DNA of 38,254 nucleotides from Planctomycetota bacterium (lineage in GTDB: Bacteria > Planctomycetota > Phycisphaerae > WQYP01), in assembly GCA_021800165.1 (NCBI GenBank), contig JAJYZF010000036.1, forward strand, positions 1-38,254, written 5' to 3'. Below are positions 19,093 through 31,292 of the stretch, piece after piece (the first letter of the stretch is position 1; every line of letters begins with the position of its first letter). Made by a program: the position numbers and the translations under genes. The notes beneath the pieces were generated by a model. The model was not told where the DNA came from. It searched no databases and saw nothing but the letters and a program-made list of their open reading frames with translations.

Positions 19093-19375
19093 TGACAATG
19101 CTCACGCCCCCGAGTGTGCTTGGAAAAAGGCAAAATGCAGTGGCATATATGATGACACATTGCATGACTGTGTAGCACTTTTGCGGGCAGCAAGGCTTGT
19201 GAATAAATCGCATGGGCTGGCCTTAGTCGTCGTGAAACGCCGGGGGAGCCCGAATTTGGTTCCCGTGGTGAACACGCCGCGGCCAAACCAGCCATCCCGC
19301 AGCCCCAAGAGCCGCGGGGTAATGTCGTTGGCTCGCCCCACCGAAGCGCCGTCGCTGTGTCCCGGTCATCACCGT

Positions 19376-19412
19376 CCATGCGGCAAAAATTGCCGCATGG
19401 GCAATTTTTCTT
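19376..19412 (+). terminator. Strong intrinsic terminator after ppdK
   Basis: CCATGCGGCAA (19376-19386) pairs perfectly with TTGCCGCATGG (19390-19400) over an AAA loop, an 11-bp stem. GCAATTTTTCTT follows. It lies 284 nt past the ppdK stop, so ppdK mRNA would carry an unusually long 3' end unless a small RNA starts in between. Confidence 0.75.
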
Positions 19413-19563
19413 AAAACCGGCGCAGATGCCGGATCCCATTTTCTCCTGGTGGCATACCGCCCCGCGACAGTCGCAAAGAGTGTTTTGGCACAGGAAAAGG
19501 ATCTCCGAACCAATGCGTAGTCCAACTTGTGCGTAATGCACCTTGGGGCGGCCTTGTTCCAAT

Positions 19564-19592
19564 TTTTCATAAATTTAGGGTTGGGTTACAAT
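19564..19592 (+). promoter_or_regulatory. Promoter of the aminotransferase gene
   Basis: TTTTCA (19564-19569) and TACAAT (19587-19592) are spaced by 17 nt. Transcription would start near 19599, leaving 44 nt to the ATG at 19643 or 14 nt to the ATG at 19613. Confidence 0.5.
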
Positions 19593-19642
19593 ACCCCTCT
19601 GGTCGGTGCCACATGACTACTGACAGGAAACGGAAACGCCCG

Positions 19643-20830
19643 ATGACCAAAACTTCTTTGCCCCATCCATCCACCTCCCCGCAGGTCACTGCGGACGTCT
19701 TTGATCCCACCGGATTGATCGCCCAGCGAGCGTTGGATATTGACGCCTCGGGCATTCGCAAGGTCTTTGATTTGGCCGCGAAACTCAAAGACCCTATTAA
19801 TTTATCGATAGGGCAGCCGGATTTTGACGTGCCGGAGCCACTGAAGCAGCGTATGATTGAGGCCATACAGGCCGGCAAAAATCGCTACACGCCCACCCAG
19901 GGCATTGCCGAACTCATCGCTCCGATTCGCCGCCAGGTGATGGAATCGACCGGATGGCGCGACCCGGGAATTTTAATTTTGTCGGGCACTTCGGCGGGAA
20001 TTATGCTCTCTATGTGCGCCCTGTTGAACCCAGGCGATGAAGTGTTGTTTCTGGACCCCTATTTTGTGATGTACCGCCACCTGCCCAAGTTGATTGGAGC
20101 GGTGCCGGTGGCGGTCGATACGTATCCTGATTTTCGGCTGCACGCGGACAGAATTGCAGCGGCGATTACTCCGCGAACACGCCTGTTGATCCTTTGCTCG
20201 CCCAGCAACCCCACCGGCGTTACGCTGACTGCGACGGAACTCTCGGCCGTGGCGCAAATTGCCCGCAAACATAAACTGATGGTGCTCAGCGATGAAATTT
20301 ACGATGCCTTCTGTTATCAGAAGCATGAGAGCATCGCCCCACTGCTGCCCGAGCAGTGCATACAACTCAAGGGCTATTCCAAGACCTATGGTATGACCGG
20401 TTGGCGGCTGGGCTACGCGGCGGGCCCTCAGGTTATCATTGAACAAATGAGCAAACTTCAGCAATACACATTTGTGTGTGCCCCAGCTCCGGCGCAATAT
20501 GCCGCGTTGGAACTCTACCAGAGCCATCGCGTGGATATGACACCAATCATTGACGCCTACCGCCGCAAGCGAGACATGGTCGTTGGTGGCTTGGCCGGAC
20601 ACTTTGCCATCAATCCGCCGGGCGGTGCCTTTTATGTTTTCCCACAGGTGCCCGGCAGGCAGACGGCAACGGAGTTTGTGGCCAGGGCCGTCGATAAGAA
20701 TGTACTTCTTATTCCCGGACAGGTGTTTAGTAGCCGGGATACGCACTTTCGGATCAGTTATGCCATCGGCGATGAAAAGTTAAAACAGGGCATTGGAATC
20801 CTCAATGAGATCGCGGAAAATACGGCGTAA
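19643..20830 (+). CDS. Class I PLP-dependent aminotransferase
   Basis: Fold-type I aminotransferase of the aspartate/aromatic aminotransferase group. Visible motifs are INLSIGQPDFDVPE, the N-x-P-T-G loop in SPSNPTGV, SDEIYDAF, and GYSKTYGMTGWRLGY with PLP lysine K247, then the C-terminal FRISYAIG with the carboxylate-binding Arg. Length is 395 residues from this start, as expected. The ATG at 19643 has GGA 8 nt upstream; the ATG at 19613 has no ribosome site and lies very close to the predicted transcription start, so it is less likely. Substrate specificity cannot be decided from sequence alone. holB follows 59 nt downstream on the same strand. Confidence 0.9.
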   Translation: MTKTSLPHPSTSPQVTADVFDPTGLIAQRALDIDASGIRKVFDLAAKLKDPINLSIGQPDFDVPEPLKQRMIEAIQAGKNRYTPTQGIAELIAPIRRQVMESTGWRDPGILILSGTSAGIMLSMCALLNPGDEVLFLDPYFVMYRHLPKLIGAVPVAVDTYPDFRLHADRIAAAITPRTRLLILCSPSNPTGVTLTATELSAVAQIARKHKLMVLSDEIYDAFCYQKHESIAPLLPEQCIQLKGYSKTYGMTGWRLGYAAGPQVIIEQMSKLQQYTFVCAPAPAQYAALELYQSHRVDMTPIIDAYRRKRDMVVGGLAGHFAINPPGGAFYVFPQVPGRQTATEFVARAVDKNVLLIPGQVFSSRDTHFRISYAIGDEKLKQGIGILNEIAENTA

Positions 20831-20889
20831 GCTTGCTCCAGCGAGCCAACTGCAGCCGCCCCTTGCTTGCCGCCAGGTGAGATAAACTT

Positions 20890-22116
20890 ATGCTCGACAT
20901 CCAGGGACAGCCACGGGCTTTAGCTCATCTGCAAAGGGCCATCCATAGCGGACGTCTGGCATCCACATGGATTTTTGCCGGACCGCCGGGAGTCGGAAAA
21001 TTTAAGACTGCTGTGGCGATGGCAAAAACCTGCCTCTGCGATCAACCCATCCGCAGGCCCAACCGGGAAGCGGGTGATGGGCATCTGGCCACACTGCCGG
21101 ATGATTTTGTTCTCACACAGCCCTGCGGCACGTGCGAATCCTGCGTGGCGGTGGAACATGGCACCCATCCCGATTTGCACCTGGTAAGCCGGCAGCTCAT
21201 CCGCTATCACGATAAGAGCGGTAAATCCAAGGGCACCACGCTGAGCATACAGGTAATTCGCGGCGAAATTACGGGTGACGATTCGGAAGATCATCGGGTG
21301 GAAGCGAAGCTTTACAAACGGTCGCAACGGAACCGCGGCAAATGGTTTATTATTGATGAAGCGGATTTAATGGAACTGCCGGCCCAAAATTCGCTGCTCA
21401 AGGCTCTGGAAGAACCGCCGCCAGGTTCGTACTTGATTATGATTACCGCCAGCCCCGGGGAGCTGTTATCCACCATCCGCAGCCGTTCGCAGATTGTATT
21501 GTTTGCCGCCTTGCCGGCTGTGGTTGTGGCGACGGCCTTGCAGCAGCGCGGTGCGACGACCGAACAAGCCCAACTGCTGGCCCGGCTTAGCGGCGGCAGC
21601 CTGGGCCGAGCCTTGGGGTGGTTTGATCAGGAGCCATCCGTTACGCCCGCCCGTGCCACCAAGGTTAGTACCGTGGCGAAAACACAAGCCGAAAAAGTCT
21701 CCACCGACGTTTTTACATGGGTGCGGCACCTCACGGCGGTTTTGGATAATCTGGCCACCGGTAGAGGCGGATCGGTGGAACTGGCCGCCACGATCCACCG
21801 CCAAGCCGAGGAATATGCCCAACGCTCTATGCAACGTGATCCCTTAGCTTCCAAAGATCAAGCGACGCGTGATGGGGTGGCGGTGATGTTGGGATTTGTC
21901 GCGACTTGGTTCGATGATCGGCTGAGAAATCGTGTCGGGGCGGAGGTAGCTGTTCCAGTACCCTCCAGCGTCCACGCCATGCCGGAATCCATTGTTGTCG
22001 AATGTCTGCGAATAGGCCGAGGTGCGGAAGTCCAGTTGGATGCCAATGCCCATGTAGGACTGCTTTTGGCGGCTACAACAACCGCATGGGAACAGGCTAT
22101 GACCGGCAGTGTCTAG
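20890..22116 (+). CDS. holB: DNA polymerase III subunit delta'
   Basis: Clamp-loader AAA+ subunit. Walker A is GPPGVGKF (31-38). The zinc module typical of DnaX and delta' is present as C50, C79, C82 and C85 (CLC-, PCGTCESC). The Walker B-like FIIDEADLM, the LLKALEEPPP sensor region and the SRSQ Arg-finger segment follow in order. At 408 residues it is longer than E. coli HolB (334); about 40 residues are inserted after the zinc module. ATG at 20890 has AGGTGAG about 8-9 nt upstream. It is convergent with yacG, 34 bp away. Confidence 0.9.
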   Translation: MLDIQGQPRALAHLQRAIHSGRLASTWIFAGPPGVGKFKTAVAMAKTCLCDQPIRRPNREAGDGHLATLPDDFVLTQPCGTCESCVAVEHGTHPDLHLVSRQLIRYHDKSGKSKGTTLSIQVIRGEITGDDSEDHRVEAKLYKRSQRNRGKWFIIDEADLMELPAQNSLLKALEEPPPGSYLIMITASPGELLSTIRSRSQIVLFAALPAVVVATALQQRGATTEQAQLLARLSGGSLGRALGWFDQEPSVTPARATKVSTVAKTQAEKVSTDVFTWVRHLTAVLDNLATGRGGSVELAATIHRQAEEYAQRSMQRDPLASKDQATRDGVAVMLGFVATWFDDRLRNRVGAEVAVPVPSSVHAMPESIVVECLRIGRGAEVQLDANAHVGLLLAATTTAWEQAMTGSV

Positions 22117-22150
22117 AAACGCAACGGCGGCCGCGTCGTCCCCTATAACA

Positions 22151-22360
22151 TTACACTTCTGGGGAGGAGCCGCAGGACGGAGGATCGTCGGGCTCTTCAT
22201 CGGGTTCCAAGGGGCGCGCAGCGGTGTATCGTCCTTCGATCCAGTTGCCCAGATCAATGAGGCGGCAACGATCAGAACAAAATGGAAATAAGGCATGGCC
22301 GGGGCTTGAAGCTGGTTTTCCGCAGGTAGGACACCTGAAGATATTGCCGTCAGTGGTCAT
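22151..22360 (-). CDS. yacG: DNA gyrase inhibitor YacG-like zinc protein
   Basis: 69 residues with the full YacG zinc ribbon: C10-x2-C13 (FRCPTCGKP) and C28-x3-C32 (PFCSDRCRLIDLGNWIEG). The WIEGRYTA element follows and the tail is acidic, as in the family. YacG of E. coli binds GyrB and blocks DNA binding. It starts 8 nt after the stop of the fmdB-like gene and is the last gene of the chaperone cluster; its own ribosome site is weak, suggesting coupling. Confidence 0.88.
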   Translation of the reverse strand: MTTDGNIFRCPTCGKPASSPGHALFPFCSDRCRLIDLGNWIEGRYTAARPLEPDEEPDDPPSCGSSPEV

Positions 22361-22368
22361 CGCAGCGC

Positions 22369-22746
22369 TCAGTTTTCAACTTTCGATTTGGACTTTTTGC
22401 CTTGGGATTTTTGCGGCGGAACCGCCCCGGCGGATTCTGCGGCACCGGCCTTTGCGGGGGCCGGAGCGGAGTCTTTTTTCGCGGTTCCCGAGGGGTGGGT
22501 GTCGGTTGCGGCGGCGGGTTTTCCGTTGTCTGATTCCTTCTTGGCCTCGGCCTTGTAACTCTCGGAGCGATAGTCAGTTTCGTAAAAGCCGCTGCCGCGG
22601 AAAATGATGCCTCCGCCCGTGGAAATCAGTCGATTAACAGCCAATTTACCACATTGAGGGCACTTCCTTATAGGTTTGGCGGAAATCGGCTGAAACTCCT
22701 CAAACTCATGTCCACACGCTCTGCATTTATATTCATACGTTGGCAT
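22369..22746 (-). CDS. FmdB family zinc ribbon protein
   Basis: 125 residues. The N-terminus MPTYEYKCRACGHEFEEFQ with C8/C11 and the KCPQCGK pair C29/C32 define the FmdB/CxxC zinc ribbon. GGGIIFRGSGFYETDYR follows, typical of the family. The rest is a low-complexity Lys/Ala/Pro/Ser tail. The molecular role is not established; FmdB was named as a regulator of formamidase and amidase genes. ATG at 22746 has GGAG 8 nt upstream. It sits between grpE and yacG on the same strand. Confidence 0.88.
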   Translation of the reverse strand: MPTYEYKCRACGHEFEEFQPISAKPIRKCPQCGKLAVNRLISTGGGIIFRGSGFYETDYRSESYKAEAKKESDNGKPAAATDTHPSGTAKKDSAPAPAKAGAAESAGAVPPQKSQGKKSKSKVEN

Positions 22747-22812
22747 TGCATTTTCTCCTGAAAATTACCCCAACGGAATTCGACCGGCTCAACTGGCAAA
22801 GGGATCGAGAAG

Positions 22813-23370
22813 CTACGACGGCTTGGCGCTAACCTTCACTTTGGCGGGGCGCAAAATCCTCTCGCCGATACGGTAGCCGCGCTGGAGCGTTTGCAAAACC
22901 GTCATGGGGGGCACCTGAGCGTTCACTTCCTGGGCAATCGCCTCCTGCACATTCGGATCAAACGGCTGTCCCTGGGGATCAAACGATTCGATCCCGCGCT
23001 TGGCGAGAATTTTTTTAAGCTCATCGTAGGTGATTTTCATGCCTTGAAGTACGCCCGCGGTATCCGTCTTGGCGGGATCTACACTTAGAGCACTTTCAAA
23101 ATGATCGAGAACCTCCAGCATTTCACGGGCGAAATCACCGATCGCCAGGGTTCGTGATTCCAGCACTTCCCGGGCGCTGCGGCGGCGAAGATTTTCATAG
23201 TCCGCCTGCCAGCGGATAAGTCGCTGACGAAGATCATCCACTTCAGCCAAAGCCGTATCCATGCCTTTGGATTCATCCGGAACTTCTGCCGGAGTGGAGG
23301 CTGCCGGTTCGGGAGATTCCGAGTTGACCTGATGATCCTGCTTGGGGTTGTGTTGATTGTGTTTGTTCAT
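22813..23370 (-). CDS. grpE: Nucleotide exchange factor GrpE
   Basis: 185-residue cofactor of DnaK that releases ADP. A polar, disordered N-terminus is followed by a long coiled-coil helix (about 38-100, LRQRLIRWQADYENLRRRSA) and the compact C-terminal domain with FDPNVQEAIAQ and VLQTLQRGYRIGERILRPAKVKVS. ATG at 23370 is chosen for AGGTG 6 nt upstream; an upstream in-frame start lacks a site and similarity. Its partner dnaJ lies 74 nt upstream on the same strand; dnaK is not within the window. Confidence 0.93.
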   Translation of the reverse strand: MNKHNQHNPKQDHQVNSESPEPAASTPAEVPDESKGMDTALAEVDDLRQRLIRWQADYENLRRRSAREVLESRTLAIGDFAREMLEVLDHFESALSVDPAKTDTAGVLQGMKITYDELKKILAKRGIESFDPQGQPFDPNVQEAIAQEVNAQVPPMTVLQTLQRGYRIGERILRPAKVKVSAKPS

Positions 23371-23444
23371 GTTACACCTGCACTTTACATCATGAAACGA
23401 TCCATTGGCTTTAACGCACGGTAGCCCGCAGCGCACGGCCACTG

Positions 23445-24620
23445 CTAATCCGCATGTTCAATCTTGGGCTTATCCTCGGCGGCGTGGGCGGCGGTAGCGG
23501 CATCGCCAACGAGATAGTCCTTGAGTTTTTCAAAAAAGTTCTTTTGGGCCGGCAGCACGCTCTGCTCTTCAAGATTCGCGTATTCACGCAGCAACTGCTC
23601 CTGCTTGCGGCTGAGTTTACGCGGTACTTCCAGCAGAACATGGGCCAGCAAATTGCCCTGCCGTCCACCCTGAATATCCGGCAAACCCAGGCCCTTCAAC
23701 TTAATTACCTCACCGTGCTGAGTACCTGCCGGTACATGCAGAGTGGATTTGCCAAACAGGGTGGGAACTTCAACCTCGGCTCCTAAAGCCGCCTGCACAA
23801 TACTAATCGGAACCTGCACAATCAGGTCATTTTCATGGCGTTGGAAAAATGGATGTTCCTCCACCCGTACATAGACATGCAGATCTCCGCGGCGGCCACC
23901 GCCCGCGCCAAGTTCGCCTTCCCCCCGCACTCCCACAGCCTGCCCATCATGAATACCCGGTGGAATATGCACGGTGAGAGTGCGCTTGGCGGGACTTAGC
24001 CCAGCACCATCACACTTTGGGCATGGCTTTTCCACCATGGAGCCCTGGCCGAGACAAGACGGGCACGTAGTGACCATCTGAAACATGCCGCCAAAGCCGC
24101 GCTGGGCCACTTTGCCCTGACCGCCACAGGTGCTGCAAATGCGGCGTTTGCTGCCTTCGCTGGCTCCCGTCCCTTTGCAAACAGAGCAGGTCTCCTGCCT
24201 GGTAAAATCAATCTCCCGATCACATCCTTTCGCCACATCCTGGAGCGTAACGGCAACTTGTGTTTCCAGATCGTAACCACGGGAAGTCCCTCCACGACCG
24301 CTCCGCCCGCTCCCGCGTCCACCCAGGATATCATTGAAAATCGAGAATATATCATCCATCTCCATGTGCTGGTAATCATGGACGGCGGCTCCACGCAGGC
24401 CCTCGTGACCGTAGGTATCGTAGAGTTTCCGTTTTTCGGGATCCGAAAGAACCTCGTAGGCTTCCGAACATTCCTTAAATTTATGTTCGGCCTCCTTATT
24501 GCCAGGATTTTTATCAGGATGAAATTTCAGCGCCGCCTGACGATAGGATCGTTTAATTTCATCTGCGGTAGCGCTCCGCTGAACCGAAAGAATATCATAA
24601 TAATCGCGCTTGCTGGCCAT
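23445..24620 (-). CDS. dnaJ: Chaperone protein DnaJ
   Basis: 391 residues, type I DnaJ. The J domain has HPD at 34-36. A Gly-rich linker occupies about 98-115. Four zinc repeats follow: C145/C148, C162/C165, C186/C189 and C200/C203 (CxxCxGxG). The C-terminal substrate-binding domains end with a Lys/Glu-rich tail. It stimulates DnaK ATPase and hands over substrates. The ATG at 24620 has only GGGAA about 10 nt upstream, and a 12-bp stem-loop ends 29 nt before the ATG. It has its own candidate -10 box and so may be expressed partly apart from groEL. Confidence 0.96.
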   Translation of the reverse strand: MASKRDYYDILSVQRSATADEIKRSYRQAALKFHPDKNPGNKEAEHKFKECSEAYEVLSDPEKRKLYDTYGHEGLRGAAVHDYQHMEMDDIFSIFNDILGGRGSGRSGRGGTSRGYDLETQVAVTLQDVAKGCDREIDFTRQETCSVCKGTGASEGSKRRICSTCGGQGKVAQRGFGGMFQMVTTCPSCLGQGSMVEKPCPKCDGAGLSPAKRTLTVHIPPGIHDGQAVGVRGEGELGAGGGRRGDLHVYVRVEEHPFFQRHENDLIVQVPISIVQAALGAEVEVPTLFGKSTLHVPAGTQHGEVIKLKGLGLPDIQGGRQGNLLAHVLLEVPRKLSRKQEQLLREYANLEEQSVLPAQKNFFEKLKDYLVGDAATAAHAAEDKPKIEHAD

Positions 24621-24649
24621 ATGTTTTCAATTCCCGGCGTGAACAACAA

Positions 24650-24682
24650 GGCCCGGAGATACATTTTATATATCCCCAGGCC
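24650..24682 (-). promoter_or_regulatory. 12-bp stem-loop in the dnaJ leader
   Basis: On the minus strand GGCCTGGGGATA pairs with TATCTCCGGGCC over a 9-nt A/U-rich loop, 12 continuous pairs in RNA including two G-U wobbles. No U-run follows, so it is not a classic terminator. It lies between the candidate -10 box at 24706-24701 and the dnaJ start, near the 5' end of a dnaJ-grpE transcript. It may stabilise or regulate that message, or mark processing of a groEL-dnaJ mRNA. Confidence 0.6.
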
Positions 24683-24700
24683 TTAGCTTCCGAACCTTCA

Positions 24701-24706
24701 ATTATA
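24701..24706 (-). promoter_or_regulatory. Candidate internal -10 box for dnaJ-grpE
   Basis: A perfect TATAAT on the minus strand lies 81 nt ahead of the dnaJ ATG in the 172-bp gap after groEL. No good -35 is seen at 16-18 nt, so recognition could depend on an activator or another sigma factor. Confidence 0.4.
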
Positions 24707-24792
24707 GCCGTAACCGGTGGATGAAATCCACTTTCCGTGACGGTCAAGGTTCGATCAGAGGTAACCAAACCAGCAACCAAACACAGCACCGA

Positions 24793-26412
<1,620 letters not shown>

Positions 26413-26419
26413 TTACCTC

Positions 26420-26440
26420 TATTAGTAAGTTCTTTTACTA
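26420..26440 (-). promoter_or_regulatory. Leader hairpin and motif ahead of groEL paralogue 1
   Basis: On the minus strand TAGTAA and TTACTA (26440-26435 and 26428-26423) form a 6-bp stem just upstream of the ribosome site. The segment AACTTACTAATA (26431-26420) recurs as AACTTACTCATA ahead of the other groEL (28594-28583), 11 of 12 bases the same. Confidence 0.4.
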
Positions 26441-26499
26441 GACCACACCACCAAGCCGTTGGCGGCGGCCACTGCCGTATTTCGTGAATCAACCGAAGA

Positions 26500-26790
26500 T
26501 TACTTGGTTAATACCCCCAGGACATCGCTTTCGCGAAGGATAACCAGTGCCTCGTCGTCGACTTTCACTTCAGTGCCGGCGTATTTTCCGTAGTACACCT
26601 CTTCGCCGACTTTCACGCCAACCGGAGCGCGAGTTCCGTTGTCGAGCATTTTTCCCGGACCTACACTGATCACCTTGCCACGAGTAGGTTTCTCCTTGGC
26701 CGAATCGGGCAAGACAATCCCCGATGCGGTTTTGGTCTCGGCTTCACCCGGTTTGACGACCAGACGATCTTCTAACGGATTGATTTTCAT
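26500..26790 (-). CDS. groES: Co-chaperonin GroES
   Basis: 96 residues, the usual length. It starts MKINPLEDRLVVKP. The mobile loop ETKTASGIVLPDSAKEKP carries the GIVL motif that docks on GroEL, and the core beta-barrel follows through GEEVYYGKYAGTEVKVDDE. ATG at 26790 is chosen because GGAG lies 10 nt upstream; an ATG at 26799 sits almost on that site. It lies between the two groEL genes, so one GroES probably serves both rings. Confidence 0.96.
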   Translation of the reverse strand: MKINPLEDRLVVKPGEAETKTASGIVLPDSAKEKPTRGKVISVGPGKMLDNGTRAPVGVKVGEEVYYGKYAGTEVKVDDEALVILRESDVLGVLTK

Positions 26791-26835
26791 GTGTGACATA
26801 CTCCTGTAAATGAAGGTTTTAAACAAAATTCAGCA

Positions 26836-26850
26836 CGGCAACCGTTGCCG
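26836..26850 (-). terminator. Dyad between groEL paralogue 2 and groES
   Basis: CGGCAAC and GTTGCCG are perfect 7-bp arms around one base, 7 nt past the groEL stop on the minus strand. The downstream sequence has a short TTTT. It could be a weak attenuator or an RNA-processing site that sets the groEL:groES ratio. Confidence 0.35.
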
Positions 26851-26857
26851 CTAAACA

Positions 26858-28972
<2,115 letters not shown>

Positions 28973-29989
28973 CTAACTATGGCTGATGCGTACCAGATTG
29001 GCCAGAGTGTTTTGCGCTTGATGCGAAGCAATGGCTTCGGCGGCCATCTTGATCCCATCGCGAATACTTTGCGCCTTGCCCGCTACCCATAAGGCCGCAC
29101 CGGCATTGAGCAGGACGATGTCACGGGCTGGTCCGGCCTGACCGGCGAGTATCTTGCGAATCAGGCCAGCGGACGCCGCGGGAGAATCAATCCGCAAGGC
29201 ATCGGACTTGGCCGTAACCAATCCGACATCCTCAGGTACGAGTGCAAAGCCGCGCACATCCTTGCCATCGAAGAGGGATATCTGGGTGGGGCCTCCAATG
29301 GAAAGCTCACAGAGAAATCCTTCCGCGGGATCCTGCCCGCAAACCACCATGGCCCGTTTGGCACCCAGCCGCATGAACACGGTAAGAATTTTTTCGGTCA
29401 GCGTTGGTCGCGGCACCCCGGCAAGTTGTCTTCTGGCGCCGGCGGGGTTGATCAGCGGCCCCATGAGGTTGAAAATGGTAGCCAGGCCAAGCACCTTGCG
29501 GGCATGGGCCACATTACGCATCGCCGGGTGGTGTTGTTGCGCAAAGGCGAAGCAGATGCCAACCTGCTCCAGGCATTTTTTTTGGATGTCCGGAGCTGCC
29601 TCCACATGGACGCCCAGTACCCGTAATACGTCGGCACTACCGCTGCGGCTGGTCACCGCTCGATTGCCATGCTTTGCGACGGGCACACCGCACGCGGCTG
29701 CGACCAGAGCGGCGGCGGTAGATACATTAAAAATGCGCGACCCGGTTCCGCCGGTTCCGCAGGTATCGATGACCTCGGGTGGAGCCTCAATCGGAACAAC
29801 ATAGCGACGCATGACCTGCGCCGCTCCAGCCAGTTCGTCCACTGTTGGTTCGCGCATGGCCAGCAGGGCCAGAAATGCGCCTACCTGCACCGGTTCCGCC
29901 TGGGCAGAGATAAGATGTTCAAAGGCCCGTTGGGTTTCCGCCTCGGAAAGTGTTGCGCCAGCCACTAACTTTGCCAGGATCTCTTTCAT
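28973..29989 (-). CDS. trpD: Anthranilate phosphoribosyltransferase
   Basis: Couples anthranilate to PRPP in tryptophan synthesis. Of 338 residues, the phosphoribosyl-binding DTCGTGGTGSRIFNVSTAAA, VAKHGNRAVTSRSGSADVL, and LGLATIFNLMGPLINP match the family. The usual Asp in GTGGDG is Thr here. ATG at 29989 has GGGA 5 nt upstream; an upstream GTG has no site. It starts 33 nt after the galK stop on the same strand; no other trp gene is in the window. Confidence 0.93.
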   Translation of the reverse strand: MKEILAKLVAGATLSEAETQRAFEHLISAQAEPVQVGAFLALLAMREPTVDELAGAAQVMRRYVVPIEAPPEVIDTCGTGGTGSRIFNVSTAAALVAAACGVPVAKHGNRAVTSRSGSADVLRVLGVHVEAAPDIQKKCLEQVGICFAFAQQHHPAMRNVAHARKVLGLATIFNLMGPLINPAGARRQLAGVPRPTLTEKILTVFMRLGAKRAMVVCGQDPAEGFLCELSIGGPTQISLFDGKDVRGFALVPEDVGLVTAKSDALRIDSPAASAGLIRKILAGQAGPARDIVLLNAGAALWVAGKAQSIRDGIKMAAEAIASHQAQNTLANLVRISHS

Positions 29990-30022
29990 GCCAATCCCAA
30001 ATTTGACCACGCTTAGGTACCA

Positions 30023-31207
30023 TCAACCGCGAACCACATGTGCTCCCGGTCCCGGAGCGGTAGCAAAAATCCCCGGATTTTTTCCGCAACGCAAGGGATA
30101 TTCCCGCTCCAAAACTTGCGTCAATGGAGCAATCGCCTCCTTCTTGGCCAGCACCACAACACACCCCCCAAAGCCTCCGCCAGTCAGGCGTGCACCGAAG
30201 ACCCCACTGATGGAGCGGCTCAGGTCCACCAGAGTATCAAGTTCCGGACAGCTCACCGCATAGTCATCACGCAGACTGGCGTGGGAAGCGTACATTAAAC
30301 GGCCACATGCGGCGTAATCCCGCTTCTGCAACGCTGCGGCAAAATCGAGAGCGCGTTGATTTTCACCGACCACGTGTCGAGCTCGCTTGAACACCACCGG
30401 ATCCATGGAGGGTTGCCCTTCCTGCAACATGGGCATCGTCACATCACGCAGGGCCTTGGCGAGAGGATACATCTTAGCCAAAGCAGCTACGGCGGCCTGG
30501 CATTGGGAACGGCGATCTTTGTATTCCCCAGCAACCAGTTCGTGCTTGACATGGCTGTTGACGATCACAACGCAAACCGTTGGATCATCCAGTGGAATCT
30601 GGCGGTAAGACTGATCGCGGCAATCCAGCAACATGGCGTGACCGGCCTTGGCCATGGCAGAAATAAATTGATCCATAATACCGCATGGCGTTCCCGCATA
30701 ATGATGCTCAGCCCATTGGCAGGCCAGGGCCATTTCCACCGGAGGCATGGTTTGGCCCCAGGCACTAAGCAGAGCTAACGCCGTCGCCACCTCAAAAGCG
30801 GCGCTGGATGAAAGTCCACCGCCCAGCGGAATATCACTCTCCACTAGAATATCAGCCCCCAAGCCGGTATGCCCCTTTTGGCGCAGCGCCTCACAGACAC
30901 CCTTGGCGTAAAGCGACCATGCGGGTGGGTCCTTTTTGACCGGCCCCCCAATGGAGAACTCGGCCATCTGCCGCTGTGCCGTGCTGTACAGGCGAATAAG
31001 CTGGTCCCCTCGGCGGCGCAGCGCTATGGCGGTGACGCGATCGATAGCCATGGGAAAGACAAAACCATCATTGTAATCGGTATGCTCGCCGATCAGGTTG
31101 ACACGCCCTGGGGCTTGCACCTCTAGAATAGCGGCATCATCCCCAGACTCCGGAAATACCCGTAGAAACGCTCGATTCAAACTTTCGCTGTTCAAAGCCA
31201 ACTCCAT
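30023..31207 (-). CDS. galK: Galactokinase
   Basis: GHMP kinase that phosphorylates galactose at C1. The galactokinase signature GRVNLIGEHTDYNDG is at 34-48, the ATP loop GGGLSSSAAFEVA at 129-141, catalytic base D179 in GTPCGIMDQF, and the C-terminal GGGFGGCVV. Length (394) is standard. The ATG at 31207 has only a weak GGTGG upstream. Its neighbour trpD is close enough for co-transcription, although the two pathways are unrelated. Confidence 0.95.
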   Translation of the reverse strand: MELALNSESLNRAFLRVFPESGDDAAILEVQAPGRVNLIGEHTDYNDGFVFPMAIDRVTAIALRRRGDQLIRLYSTAQRQMAEFSIGGPVKKDPPAWSLYAKGVCEALRQKGHTGLGADILVESDIPLGGGLSSSAAFEVATALALLSAWGQTMPPVEMALACQWAEHHYAGTPCGIMDQFISAMAKAGHAMLLDCRDQSYRQIPLDDPTVCVVIVNSHVKHELVAGEYKDRRSQCQAAVAALAKMYPLAKALRDVTMPMLQEGQPSMDPVVFKRARHVVGENQRALDFAAALQKRDYAACGRLMYASHASLRDDYAVSCPELDTLVDLSRSISGVFGARLTGGGFGGCVVVLAKKEAIAPLTQVLEREYPLRCGKNPGIFATAPGPGAHVVRG

Positions 31208-31292
31208 CCGGCCGCCACCATGGAAGCCGCCCTCGTCATGCTATGGTTAGATTCACTGCAACGCAATCTTCATCGGACAGCCAGCTCGGCCC

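Larger units (their letters stand above)
19093..19642. other. Intergenic region between ppdK and the aminotransferase gene
   Basis: About 550 bp. It holds a strong terminator at 19376-19412, a second small hairpin (CCGGC-GCAGAT-GCCGG) near 19417-19432, and the aminotransferase promoter at 19564-19592. The first about 280 bp, between the ppdK stop and the terminator, have no recognisable gene; open frames there lack ribosome sites and family similarity. Confidence 0.5.
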
